A stretch of DNA of 64,000 bases. Origin: Lentzea aerocolonigenes. GTDB lineage: Bacteria > Actinomycetota > Actinomycetes > Mycobacteriales > Pseudonocardiaceae. Where the stretch lies: the NCBI RefSeq assembly GCF_000974445.1, contig NZ_BBOJ01000013.1:124001-188000 (forward strand). The letters are read 5' to 3'. Under the pieces are notes generated by a model. That model was not told where the DNA came from. It searched no databases and worked only from the letters and a program-made list of their open reading frames with translations. Position numbers and translations under genes: made by a program. Position 1 is the first letter of the stretch. The number at the start of each line of letters is the position of its first letter. This document shows positions 9,557 to 17,628 of the stretch, in pieces.

Positions 9557-11167
9557 CTACTCGACACCGACAAAAATGACCGCGTCCGGCTGACCGCCCG
9601 GATACGCCGTCACTTCCACCTCCGGATGGGTGACCCGCAGGTGGTCTTCGAGCACGTCCACCAAACCACCCGGGCTGTCGGCACCCAAAATCACGGTCAC
9701 CAGTTCGCCGCCGCCGGCCAGCATGCGGTCGACCAGGCGGCAGGAGAGGTCCATCAGCGACTCCGGGGTGGCGGGACCGGGTTCGATCAGCACGACCTCG
9801 CCGTCCAGCATGCCCAGCAGGTCGCCCGGCTGGCACCGGCCGACCCACGTGATGGCCTCGTCGGCGGCGATCGAGAGCTCACCGCGGCGCGTGGCGGCGG
9901 CCGCCTCGGCCATCGCGACGACGTCATCACCAGCGCGCCGGGACGCGTCGTGCACGGCCAACGCCGCGAGTGCCTGCACCGGCGAAAACGTCGGCACCAC
10001 CACCACGTCCTGCCCTGCGGCCTGTGCGTACGCCACGGCCTCCTCTAGCGCCTCACGGATGTCCGGATCACCAGGCAGCACGGCGACGTGACGCGCGCGC
10101 GTCGACACTATGGACGACAACAGGTCGGTGGGCGTCGCCGAAGAAGAAGCAAGGTCGAAAACGATCGCGCCCTCTGCACGGAAGACGTCCACAGCGCCGC
10201 TCACCACCACCACGATCGCCCTGTCACGCACGAAGCGGGACGCCTGAGCGGCGATCTGGTCGGCGAACCGCGCCACCGTGATGCGGTGTGGACGTCCAGC
10301 GCGCACACCCGCCTCGATGGCCGCGCCTATGTCGTTGCAGTGCACGTGGACGGTCCACAGCGAAGCGCCGTCACCCACCACCGACACGCAGTCACCGAGC
10401 AGGTTCAGCGACGCACGCAGCTCGACGACCTCCTCCTCCGAGGTGTCGTCGAGCAGGTACATGACCTCGTACTCGAACTCCGACGACCCACCCTCGCGCT
10501 CGGTCGTCAACGACTCGGGCGTGCGCGGCAGCAACGGCGCGTCCACCGGCGTTTCCACAGCCTGACCGGTGATCACCGCGGCCAGTGTGTCCAACAACAC
10601 AACGAGACCACGTCCACCCGCGTCGACGACCCCCGCCTTGGCCAGCACGGCGAGCTGACGCGGCGTATCGGCCAGTGCGACGGCACTCGCGCGCGACGCC
10701 GCCATCACGACCTCGTCCAGCTCGTCCGACGGACAGTCGCGAGCGGCCTCGGCGGCGGCGTGCAGCACCGACAGGACCGTGCCCGGCACAGGCTTGGACA
10801 CAGCAGCAGTAGCGAGCTCATCGGACCGTTGCAGCGCCTTGCGCAGTGCGGACCCCGTGACGACCGAGACCTCCTGCACGGACTCCGCCAGGCCCCTGAG
10901 CACCTGCGACAGGATCACCCCGGAGTTGCCGCGGGCCCCGGCCAGGGCTCCTCGGGCCAGCGCGGACAACGCGTCACCGACCGTGGAGATGGGCGAGCGC
11001 AGCAGCGCGTCGAGCGCCGACTGCATCGTGTGCAGCAGGTTGGTACCTGTGTCACCATCCGGCACGGGGAAGACGTTGATCTGGTCGATCGACTCCCGGT
11101 TGGCGTCCAGCGACCGCACGCACGCGTCCGCCCACCTGCGCACCGCGACCGCATCCATGACCTGCAT
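9557..11167 (-). CDS. DAK2 (dihydroxyacetone kinase phosphatase)-domain protein, YloV/FakA-like
   Basis: 536 residues. The N-terminal DAK2 (DhaL-type) domain has INVFPVPDGDTGTNL at about residues 30-44 and GARGNSGVILSQ near 98, the nucleotide/Mg-binding motifs. The C-terminal half is the DegV-like region found in FakA/YloV proteins, which phosphorylate fatty acids in Firmicutes; the actinobacterial substrate is not established by this sequence. It precedes recG by 14 nt and is divergent from rpmB, the common YloV-rpmB-recG neighbourhood. The start could be ATG 11167 or ATG 11158 (three codons later); neither has a strong ribosome site. Confidence 0.9.
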   Translation of the reverse strand: MQVMDAVAVRRWADACVRSLDANRESIDQINVFPVPDGDTGTNLLHTMQSALDALLRSPISTVGDALSALARGALAGARGNSGVILSQVLRGLAESVQEVSVVTGSALRKALQRSDELATAAVSKPVPGTVLSVLHAAAEAARDCPSDELDEVVMAASRASAVALADTPRQLAVLAKAGVVDAGGRGLVVLLDTLAAVITGQAVETPVDAPLLPRTPESLTTEREGGSSEFEYEVMYLLDDTSEEEVVELRASLNLLGDCVSVVGDGASLWTVHVHCNDIGAAIEAGVRAGRPHRITVARFADQIAAQASRFVRDRAIVVVVSGAVDVFRAEGAIVFDLASSSATPTDLLSSIVSTRARHVAVLPGDPDIREALEEAVAYAQAAGQDVVVVPTFSPVQALAALAVHDASRRAGDDVVAMAEAAAATRRGELSIAADEAITWVGRCQPGDLLGMLDGEVVLIEPGPATPESLMDLSCRLVDRMLAGGGELVTVILGADSPGGLVDVLEDHLRVTHPEVEVTAYPGGQPDAVIFVGVE

Positions 11168-11315
11168 GGCGGCGAGGGTATCCACCCGGTTTGGTCGCGG
11201 GTGAACCAACCAGCTACCCTTGCTGGGTTGCCGTGCCCGGTTGAGGCTTGTGCACGCTTGCGCGCCCACCGGGACGCGAGACTTACCGCTTGAGGAACCT
11301 GAAGGAGTGGCTGAC

Positions 11316-11507
11316 GTGGCTGCCGTGTGCGACGTCTGTGGCAAGGGGCCGGGCTTCGGCCATTCGGTTTCGCACTCCCAGCGGAAGACGAACCGCCGCT
11401 GGAACCCGAACATCCAGTCTGTGCGCGCGAAGGTTTCGGCCTCGCAGCGCCAGCGCATCAACGTGTGCACCTCGTGCCTGAAGGCCGGCAAGGTCGTGCG
11501 CGGCTGA
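11316..11507 (+). CDS. rpmB: 50S ribosomal protein L28
   Basis: 63-residue L28. CDVCGKGP at the N-terminus and CTSCLKAGKV at the C-terminus supply four cysteines, so this is the zinc-binding (C+) form. The core SVSHSQRKTNRRWNPNIQ is typical of the family. Starts at GTG 11316, 8 nt after gaaggag. It is divergent from the DAK2-recG pair over 148 bp. Actinobacteria often carry a second, zinc-free L28 elsewhere that is induced under Zur control; no Zur box was recognised here. Confidence 0.97.
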   Translation: MAAVCDVCGKGPGFGHSVSHSQRKTNRRWNPNIQSVRAKVSASQRQRINVCTSCLKAGKVVRG

Positions 11508-11520
11508 TAACGCCACAGCA

Positions 11521-12720
11521 CTAACTCGAAGAGAGCTCGGCGCAAGCCGGGCTCTCTTCGTTTTTCAGGGCGCGGTGCACGAACACCAGACAGGCGACAC
11601 CGCTGAGCAACGCCCCGGCGCCGCCCAGCGCGAACACCGCCTGCGGCCCGATGACCAGCAACAACCCACCTGCGGCAGCCGTACCCACGAGGTTCGCCCC
11701 GATCACCATCGACCCCACCGCAGCGAACGCCCGCCCGCGTATCTCCTCGGGCGTGCGCAACCGCACGATGGCGTTCAGGGCCACGTTGTGCACGCCGTTC
11801 GAGATGCCACCGATGACCCAGCCGGTCCCGGCAGCGACGACGAACGGGAACGTCGCCGGGATCAGCACCCCGATGCCCGTGGTGATGGCGGCGACGGCGA
11901 TCGCGTGCGCCACCCCGGAAACGGTCTCCAACCGCGCCGCGAGCCTGTTGCCGACCAGGATGCCGGTCATCCAGCACGCCTGCATCGCGCCGAGCACGAA
12001 CTCGTCGCCGTGCAGCACGTACCGGACGAACGCGGGATCGGCCACGTTGATCACCACGACCGCGCCGACGCAGAAGGCCAGCCCGATGATCGCCGCGAAC
12101 AGCACCGGGTCGCGTCGCACGTGCCGGATGCCCGCGAGCGCACTGGGACGCGACGAGTGTTCGCCGGAGGGCCGGCGTTCCGTGCGCACGAACGCCAGCA
12201 GCACCGCGTAGGCGAGGAAGGTGCCCCCGTCGATGAGCAACGCCGCGGGGTGGCCGAAGAGCCCGGCGAGCAGCGCACCACCGGTGACGCCCGCCATGCT
12301 GCCGAGACTGCGCCCGGTGCTGAGCCACGCGTAACCGCGCGTGGCTTCTTCTTCGCCGGCGATGTGCGGCACGAGAGCGGAGATGCAGGGCTGGGCGACC
12401 GCACGGCCGCAGCCCGAGAGCAGCACCAGCGCCACCACGAAAACGGGCTGCCCCATCAACGGCGCGATGGCCGCGATCGCGACGCCCTGGAACAGCAGCG
12501 CGACAATCAGCAGGCGGCGGTTGGGCAGGCGGTCGACGAGCACACCGGCGACAGGTGCTCCGAGCACGAGCGGCAGCAGTTCGGCGATCAGGATGGCGGC
12601 GACCAGCAACGAGCTGATCGGGGTGGCCCAGAAGACCAGGACCAGCAACGACAACGCGTTGCCGAACTCGCTGACGGCCGCACCGGCGGCCGTCAGCGTC
12701 AGATCACGATTCCCCCGCAT
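11521..12720 (-). CDS. MFS transporter, EntS/MFS_3-like
   Basis: 399-residue major facilitator with about 12 hydrophobic segments. N-terminal features (NALSLLVLVFWATPISSL, GVLVDRLPNRR as the loop 2-3 motif A variant) resemble the MFS_3 group that includes the enterobactin exporter EntS. Substrate unknown. It sits 45 bp downstream of ung and may be the last gene of the thiL-to-ung unit. Its final codons (EESPACAELSSS) are encoded by the arms of the rpmB terminator hairpin, so the convergent genes share this sequence. Starts at ATG 12720. Confidence 0.88.
   Translation of the reverse strand: MRGNRDLTLTAAGAAVSEFGNALSLLVLVFWATPISSLLVAAILIAELLPLVLGAPVAGVLVDRLPNRRLLIVALLFQGVAIAAIAPLMGQPVFVVALVLLSGCGRAVAQPCISALVPHIAGEEEATRGYAWLSTGRSLGSMAGVTGGALLAGLFGHPAALLIDGGTFLAYAVLLAFVRTERRPSGEHSSRPSALAGIRHVRRDPVLFAAIIGLAFCVGAVVVINVADPAFVRYVLHGDEFVLGAMQACWMTGILVGNRLAARLETVSGVAHAIAVAAITTGIGVLIPATFPFVVAAGTGWVIGGISNGVHNVALNAIVRLRTPEEIRGRAFAAVGSMVIGANLVGTAAAGGLLLVIGPQAVFALGGAGALLSGVACLVFVHRALKNEESPACAELSSS
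11527..11565 (+). terminator. rpmB intrinsic terminator, inside the MFS 3' coding end
   Basis: A 14-nt arm (cgaagagagctcgg) and its near-complement (ccgggctctcttcg) flank a short loop and are followed on + by a run of T. This is a canonical terminator 20 bp after the rpmB stop. It overlaps the last 15 codons of the MFS gene on the other strand. Confidence 0.85.
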
Positions 12721-12765
12721 GTCCCCCGACGCTAGTCAGGAAACGTGCGGGGGCAATCGAGAAAA

Positions 12766-13440
12766 CTACGGAAGCTTCCAGTCGATCGGCTCCGCGCCCT
12801 GCTTCTCCAGCAGTTCGTTCGCCCGGCTGAACGGCTTCGAGCCGAAGAACCCGGAGTGCGCCGACAGCGGCGACGGGTGCGCGGACTCGATGGCGGGCAA
12901 CGGTTCGAGCAACGGGCGCAGGTTGCGCGCGTTGCGGCCCCACAGGATCGAGACCAGGGGTGCGTCACGGGCGGCGAGCGCCTTGATCGCCTGCTCCGTC
13001 ACGGCCTCCCAGCCCTTGCCCTGGTGGGAGTTGGCCTTGCCGGGCTGCACGGTCAGCGCCCTGTTGAGCAGCAGCACGCCGCGCTCGGACCAGGGGGTCA
13101 GGTCGCCGTTGGACGGGATCGGGTGTCCCAGGTCCTCGGCGTACTCCTTGTAGATGTTGATGAGCGACTTCGGGATGGGTCGCACGTCGGGCGCCACGGA
13201 GAACGACAGGCCCACCGCGTGACCGGGCGTCGGGTACGGGTCCTGCCCGACGATCAGCACCTTCACCTGGTGGAACGGCTGCTTGAACGCGCGCAGCACG
13301 TTCTCGCCCGCAGGCAGGTAGGTGCGGCCGGCGGCGACCTCCGCGCGCAGGAACTCACCCATGGCGGCGATCTGGTCAGCAACGGGGGCGAGAGCTTCAG
13401 CCCAACCGGCTTCGACAACTTCGTTGAGGGGACGAGCCAC
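12766..13440 (-). CDS. ung: Uracil-DNA glycosylase (family 1)
   Basis: 224-residue base-excision repair enzyme removing uracil from DNA, important in a GC-rich genome prone to cytosine deamination. Motifs: GQDPYPTPGHA (catalytic Asp, residues about 63-73), then HPSPLSAHSGFFG near 190 (DNA minor-groove intercalation loop and catalytic His). Start chosen at GTG 13440 (VARPLNEVVEAGW), preceded by gatagg; the frame extends upstream only as a shadow of the carbonic anhydrase gene, which ends 16 nt before. Last or penultimate gene of the thiL operon. Confidence 0.97.
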   Translation of the reverse strand: MARPLNEVVEAGWAEALAPVADQIAAMGEFLRAEVAAGRTYLPAGENVLRAFKQPFHQVKVLIVGQDPYPTPGHAVGLSFSVAPDVRPIPKSLINIYKEYAEDLGHPIPSNGDLTPWSERGVLLLNRALTVQPGKANSHQGKGWEAVTEQAIKALAARDAPLVSILWGRNARNLRPLLEPLPAIESAHPSPLSAHSGFFGSKPFSRANELLEKQGAEPIDWKLP

Positions 13441-13456
13441 GGCTGTGAACCCTATC

Positions 13457-13978
13457 TCAGTCGAGACGGCGCAGCTTCTCCCGGTACAAACCGATGTTCT
13501 GCACATATTTCTCGACGATGAAAGCCCAAGCCTGTTCTGGCACAACATATCCAGCACGCTCGCGGGCAGGAACTCCCAGCACCATCGTGCGTTCGCGGAC
13601 GTGGCCGTCGAACGACACCACGGCTCCGGCGCCGACGATCGCGCCCTTCTCCACGATGGAACCGTTGAGCACCACCGAACCCGACGCGATCAGGCACTCG
13701 TCGGCCACGGTCGCGCCCTCGATGTGCACGTTGTGGCCGATGACGCACGACGAGCCGATGTGCACCGGGTGGACCTCGGTGCAGTGGATCACGGTGCCGT
13801 CCTGGATCGACGTCCGCTCGTCGACGACGATGCGGCCGTAGTCGCCGCGCAGCACGGCTTGGGGCCACACCGACGAATGCGCACCGATGCGCACGTCGCC
13901 GATCACGGTCGCGTCCGGGTGCACGTACGCGTCCGGGTGGATCTGCGGCTCGTAGTCCCCCAACGCATAGATGGCCAT
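13457..13978 (-). CDS. Gamma-class carbonic anhydrase-family protein
   Basis: 173 residues forming a left-handed beta-helix of hexapeptide repeats (for example SSVWPQAVLRGDYGRI, VIGHNVHIEGATV). The metal-binding histidines expected of the family are present around VIHCTEVHPVHIG and GHNVHIEG. Members include active gamma carbonic anhydrases and inactive relatives (PaaY, YrdA); activity cannot be assigned. Start at ATG 13978, 10 nt after the GNAT gene, so translation is probably coupled within the thiL-GNAT-carbonic anhydrase-ung operon. Confidence 0.9.
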   Translation of the reverse strand: MAIYALGDYEPQIHPDAYVHPDATVIGDVRIGAHSSVWPQAVLRGDYGRIVVDERTSIQDGTVIHCTEVHPVHIGSSCVIGHNVHIEGATVADECLIASGSVVLNGSIVEKGAIVGAGAVVSFDGHVRERTMVLGVPARERAGYVVPEQAWAFIVEKYVQNIGLYREKLRRLD

Positions 13979-13988
13979 GCGCCCGAAC

Positions 13989-14444
13989 CTACAACGACTT
14001 CCCGAAGCAGCGGCTCTCCGGGTGGTCCCGGTACACGCCGAAGTTGTCGATGGGCTCGTAACCGGTCGCGAGGTACAGCCCGATCGCCTCTGGCTGGCGC
14101 AGACCGGTCTCCAGCACCATCCGCCGGTGGCCGGCCGCACGCGCGGTGTCCTCCAGGTTGGAGAGGATCAGCCGGGACAGGCCCTTGCCGCGCAGGGCGT
14201 CGGCCACGTACATCCGCTTGATCTCGGCGGCGTCCTCCAACTCGGAGTGCACGCGCCAGCCGCCGCACGAGACGGGCGTGCCGTCGAGGTAGCCCACCAC
14301 GAAGTAGCCGAGCGGGGCGGCGAACTGCGCCGGGTCGACCGGTGTGACGTCCTCGTCGCCGTAGCGCTCGACGAAGACCTGCTGCAGATCAGCGATCAGC
14401 TTGACCGAGTCTGGATGGTCATACGCTCTTGTGCATAGTTCCAC
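13989..14444 (-). CDS. GNAT-family N-acetyltransferase
   Basis: 151 residues with the acetyl-CoA binding signature (MYVADALRGKGLSRLIL, an R/QxxGxG/A variant as RGKGLS near residue 85) and the C-terminal LYLATGYEPIDNFG typical of GNAT folds. The acceptor molecule is unknown. Starts at GTG 14444, 11 nt after the thiL stop; the following gene starts 10 nt after its own stop, so it is clearly embedded in the thiL operon. Confidence 0.9.
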   Translation of the reverse strand: MELCTRAYDHPDSVKLIADLQQVFVERYGDEDVTPVDPAQFAAPLGYFVVGYLDGTPVSCGGWRVHSELEDAAEIKRMYVADALRGKGLSRLILSNLEDTARAAGHRRMVLETGLRQPEAIGLYLATGYEPIDNFGVYRDHPESRCFGKSL

Positions 14445-14455
14445 GGCGTTGAAGT

Positions 14456-15424
14456 CTACGCGCGCCAGTGCTCCCAGCCAGGAGGTTTTTCGTAGATCCT
14501 GCCGTCGACCGTCACTCCTTCACCCGCGCGGACCGTGCCGATGGTCGTCCAGCCCTCCGGCACCGCCTTCGGGCCGGGGAACGTCGCCGCGAGGGCGTGG
14601 TCCTCACCGCCCGTGAGCGCCCAGTGCCGCGCGTCGCCGCCCAGCGCCGACGCCACGTCCAGCAGGCGCGGGTGCAACGGCAGCAGCTCGGTGCGGATGT
14701 CGATCGCGACGCCGCTCGAGTCGGCGATGTGGCCGAGGTCCTGGAGCAGTCCGTCCGAGACGTCGATCATCGAGGTGGCACCGGCCTCTGCGGCCTTCGG
14801 ACCCTCCTCGTACGGCGGCTCCGGGGCGCGCTGGGCGTTCACGATGCCGACCGGCGAACGGAACCCGCGGCCGAGCACGGCCAGTCCGGCGGCCGCCCAG
14901 CCGAGCCGTCCCGTCACCGCCACGACGTCGCCGACGAGCGCTCCGGACCTCGTGATCGGCTCGAGCCCGTTCATGTCACCCATGGCGGTGATGGAGATCA
15001 CCAGTGTGGCGGAACTGACCATGTCGCCGCCGACGATGCCCGCGCCGGCCTTGGCCGCCTCCTGCCAGAGGCCCGACATGATCCCCTCGACGACCGACGC
15101 GGGGGTGTCCGCGGGACACGCGAAACCGACGAGCAGAGCGGACGGCAACGCTCCCATCGCGACGACGTCGGCGAGGTTCACCGCGGCCGCTTTTCGGCCC
15201 ACCTGCTCGGGACTGGACCAGTCGAGTCTGAAGTGGACTCCCTCGACCAGCACGTCCATCGAGGCGACGACCCGTCCGTCCGGCACCGCCACGACGGCCG
15301 CGTCGTCCCCGGGACCGAGGATGGTCGTCTCCGGCTGCGCCCGACCGGTCGTCACCCGGTGAATGAGATGGAACTCACCCACATCGGCGACCGTCTCCGC
15401 GTCGTGCGGCGGCTCCGGACGCAA
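14456..15424 (-). CDS. thiL: Thiamine-monophosphate kinase
   Basis: Last step of thiamine diphosphate synthesis: ATP-dependent phosphorylation of thiamine phosphate. Motifs of the PurM/ThiL superfamily: GPGDDAAVV near residue 30, SMDVLVEGVHFRLDW near 45, NLADVVAMGA near 75, and DVSDGLLQDLGHI near 210. Start chosen at TTG 15424, because it is preceded at 4 nt by gggaggc and gives the normal N-terminus (TVADVGEFHLIHRVT at about residue 10); no ATG or GTG fits. 322 residues. First gene of a four-gene unit and divergent from the RAM protein. Same neighbourhood as Rv2977c. Confidence 0.95.
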   Translation of the reverse strand: MRPEPPHDAETVADVGEFHLIHRVTTGRAQPETTILGPGDDAAVVAVPDGRVVASMDVLVEGVHFRLDWSSPEQVGRKAAAVNLADVVAMGALPSALLVGFACPADTPASVVEGIMSGLWQEAAKAGAGIVGGDMVSSATLVISITAMGDMNGLEPITRSGALVGDVVAVTGRLGWAAAGLAVLGRGFRSPVGIVNAQRAPEPPYEEGPKAAEAGATSMIDVSDGLLQDLGHIADSSGVAIDIRTELLPLHPRLLDVASALGGDARHWALTGGEDHALAATFPGPKAVPEGWTTIGTVRAGEGVTVDGRIYEKPPGWEHWRA

Positions 15425-15521
15425 AGTTGCCTCCCAATCTGAGCATTCGGAACCCCAACTGGGGTACGTTGCGTGACACGTTCCTACCTCGACCCAACCT
15501 GTCGCGACGAAGGGGCACGCC

Positions 15522-15755
15522 GTGGTGCATGCATACATCCTCATCCAGACCGAGGTCGGCAAGGCCGCTGCAGTCGCCTCCGAGATCTCCGGGATCGCCG
15601 GGGTAGCAACCGCCGAAGACGTCACCGGTCCTTACGACGTCATCGTCCGCGCCGAAGCCGAGACCGTCGACCAGCTCGGCCAGCTCGTGGTCGCGCGCAT
15701 CCAGAACGTCGAAGGCATCACTCGTACGCTGACCTGCCCGGTGGTGCACCTGTAG
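15522..15755 (+). CDS. Stand-alone RAM (Lrp/AsnC ligand-binding) domain protein
   Basis: 77 residues comprising only the alpha-beta RAM domain of Lrp/AsnC regulators (AYILIQTEVGKAAAV, VTGPYDVIVRAEAETVDQL, GITRTLTCPVVH); there is no helix-turn-helix. Such stand-alone RAM proteins assemble as Lrp effector domains do and bind amino acids; the role here is unknown. GTG 15522 or the next codon GTG 15525 is the start, after gacgaagggg. It is transcribed divergently from thiL and is followed by the DUF3515 gene. Confidence 0.9.
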   Translation: MVHAYILIQTEVGKAAAVASEISGIAGVATAEDVTGPYDVIVRAEAETVDQLGQLVVARIQNVEGITRTLTCPVVHL

Positions 15756-15881
15756 GGCCGCGACCCGAAACCGGGACGGTGAATCCACGCTCAGCAGGGC
15801 ACCTCGTGGTGCACCCGTCTGACCGCGAATTCGCTCGGCCCGGTTTTGAGCTGCACCACCACCCCGTGTTCCCATAGCCGG

Positions 15882-16445
15882 GTGACTCAGCAGGAATCCA
15901 CGTCGGCGCTGTCCCGGCCGCTGCTCGCGGCGGTCGGGCTCGCCGTGCTGCTCGCCATCGGTGTCGCAGGGCTCGGCCTGGTGCTGGGCACGGGAAACCA
16001 GACGGAGGACGTGCCCGGTCGCACGGGTCCCCTCGCGCTGGTCTCGATCGACGCACCGTCGGCGGAAGCACCGGAATGCGCCTCCCTGGTCGAGAAGCTC
16101 CCCGTCGGGCTGCCGTCCGGGAAGGACATGCTGCCGCGCAGGGAACTCGCCTCGCCGGCGCCGCCCGCCACGGTCGCGTGGGGTGACGCCAAACACGATC
16201 CGGTGGTCCTGCGCTGCGGCCTGCCGCGGCCGAACGAGCTGAACGCGACCTCGCAGCTGCGGGTGATCTCCGACGTCCAGTGGCTGCAGCTGCCCGGTTC
16301 CGGCAGCTCGACGTGGGTGATCGTGGACCGCGCCGTGTACGCGGTGCTGACGGTGCCCGACGACGCGGGCACCGGACCGTTGCAGGACATCTCGACGACG
16401 GTGCGCGACCTGCTCCCGAAGCAGCCGGTCAAGACCTCTCCCTAG
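15882..16445 (+). CDS. DUF3515-family membrane-anchored protein
   Basis: 187 residues. One N-terminal membrane segment (LLAAVGLAVLLAIGVAGLGLV) is followed by an extracytoplasmic domain with two cysteines (PECASLVEK, VLRCGLPRP) and a conserved-looking WLQLPGSG/WVIVDRAVY region. It matches the actinobacterial DUF3515 family next to ddl (Rv2980 position). Function unknown; linkage to ddl suggests an envelope role (inference). Start GTG 15882 is preferred since it begins just before the membrane segment; the frame opens 12 codons earlier. Confidence 0.85.
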   Translation: MTQQESTSALSRPLLAAVGLAVLLAIGVAGLGLVLGTGNQTEDVPGRTGPLALVSIDAPSAEAPECASLVEKLPVGLPSGKDMLPRRELASPAPPATVAWGDAKHDPVVLRCGLPRPNELNATSQLRVISDVQWLQLPGSGSSTWVIVDRAVYAVLTVPDDAGTGPLQDISTTVRDLLPKQPVKTSP

Positions 16446-16455
16446 CCATAGTTGA

Positions 16456-16512
16456 TTGGCGCGAAAAGCACGTTCGGGCCGATAGATCGCCCGAACGTGC
16501 TTTTCGCGCCAA
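16456..16512. terminator. Perfect 23-bp stem hairpin between convergent DUF3515 and ddl genes
   Basis: Left arm 16456-16478 and right arm 16490-16512 are exact reverse complements (23 of 23), with an 11-nt loop. The arm ends contain ttggcgcgaaaagc. It sits between two convergent stops (16445 and 16523) and so can serve both. There is no T tract apart from tttt inside the right arm. Confidence 0.8.
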
Positions 16513-16522
16513 AAAACGGGGG

Positions 16523-17572
16523 CTAGCGGAGGCCGGACCCGCGGGCGATCGCCGTCTCGATCAACGTGGTCAGCAGCGTCGCGAAGTCGATTCCGGTCGC
16601 CTCCCACGCCTTGGGGTACATGGAGATCGGCGTGAAGCCCGGCATGGTGTTGAGCTCGTTGATGACGAGCTCGTTCTGCTCGGTGAGAAAGAAGTCCACC
16701 CTGGACAGACCCTGGCAGTCGAGCGCCTTGAACGCGGTGACGGCCATCTCGCGCAGTTGCGCGGCGGTGTCGTCGTCGAGCTTCGCCGGGATGTCGGCCT
16801 CGTAGGAGTCGTCGACGTACTTGGCGTCGAAGTCGTACCACTCGACGCGCTCGCCGACTGGACGCAGCTCGCAGGGCAGCGAGGCCTCGACGCGGCCGTC
16901 CGGGAACTCCAGCACGGCGAGCTCGATCTCGCGCATGTTCGGCACGGCGGCCTCGATGATGACCTTGGGGTCGTGCTGGCGCGCCTCGAAGATCGCGGCG
17001 TCGAGGTCGGCCCAGTCGCTCACCTTCGAGATGCCGACGGACGAGCCGGCGCGCGACGGCTTCACGAACACCGGCAGGCCGAGGTGCTCGCGCTCGTCGA
17101 GGGTCAGCGTGGTGGCGGCACGGTCCAGTGCGACGAACTTGCCGACCGGCAGGCCCTCACCCTGGAGGATCTTCTTCGCGAAGACCTTGTCCATGGCGGC
17201 GGCGCTGGCGAACACGCCGGGTCCCACGTACGGGAGGCCGCCCAGTTCGAGCAGGCCCTGGATGGTGCCGTCCTCACCCCACGCGCCGTGCAGCAGCGGG
17301 AAGACGACGTCGACGTCCTTCAACGCCTGGCCGGGCTCGATCGCGGTCACCGACGCGTTGCGCAGCGTGGGGAGGTTGCCGGCGCCTGCCTCGAGCGCGT
17401 TCGGGTCCGTGCCGAGCGCCCACTGACCCTGCGGTGTGATGCCCACCGGCACCACCTCGAAGCGGTCGGCGTCCAGGTAGGGCAGGACGCTCTTGGCTGA
17501 CTGGCAGGAGACCTCGTGCTCGGAGCTGCGGCCGCCGAACACCACGGCCACCCTCGTCTTGCGCTGCGTCAT
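16523..17572 (-). CDS. ddl: D-alanine--D-alanine ligase
   Basis: ATP-grasp enzyme making D-Ala-D-Ala for peptidoglycan; cytoplasmic, 349 residues. Motifs: VAVVFGGRSSEHEVS at residues 8-22, HGAWGEDGTIQGLLE near 95, KPSRAGSSVGISK near 170, and the Mg-binding NELNTMPGFTPISMYP near 315. Starts at ATG 17572 (MTQRKTRVAVVFGG). The Rv2981c counterpart in M. tuberculosis lies in the same order. It converges with DUF3515 over the long palindrome. Confidence 0.97.
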   Translation of the reverse strand: MTQRKTRVAVVFGGRSSEHEVSCQSAKSVLPYLDADRFEVVPVGITPQGQWALGTDPNALEAGAGNLPTLRNASVTAIEPGQALKDVDVVFPLLHGAWGEDGTIQGLLELGGLPYVGPGVFASAAAMDKVFAKKILQGEGLPVGKFVALDRAATTLTLDEREHLGLPVFVKPSRAGSSVGISKVSDWADLDAAIFEARQHDPKVIIEAAVPNMREIELAVLEFPDGRVEASLPCELRPVGERVEWYDFDAKYVDDSYEADIPAKLDDDTAAQLREMAVTAFKALDCQGLSRVDFFLTEQNELVINELNTMPGFTPISMYPKAWEATGIDFATLLTTLIETAIARGSGLR

Positions 17573-17628
17573 GCCGGGGACCCTACCCGTTTGGGCGATT
17601 GTGCCCGCTGAGCAGTTGGCCACCGTGG

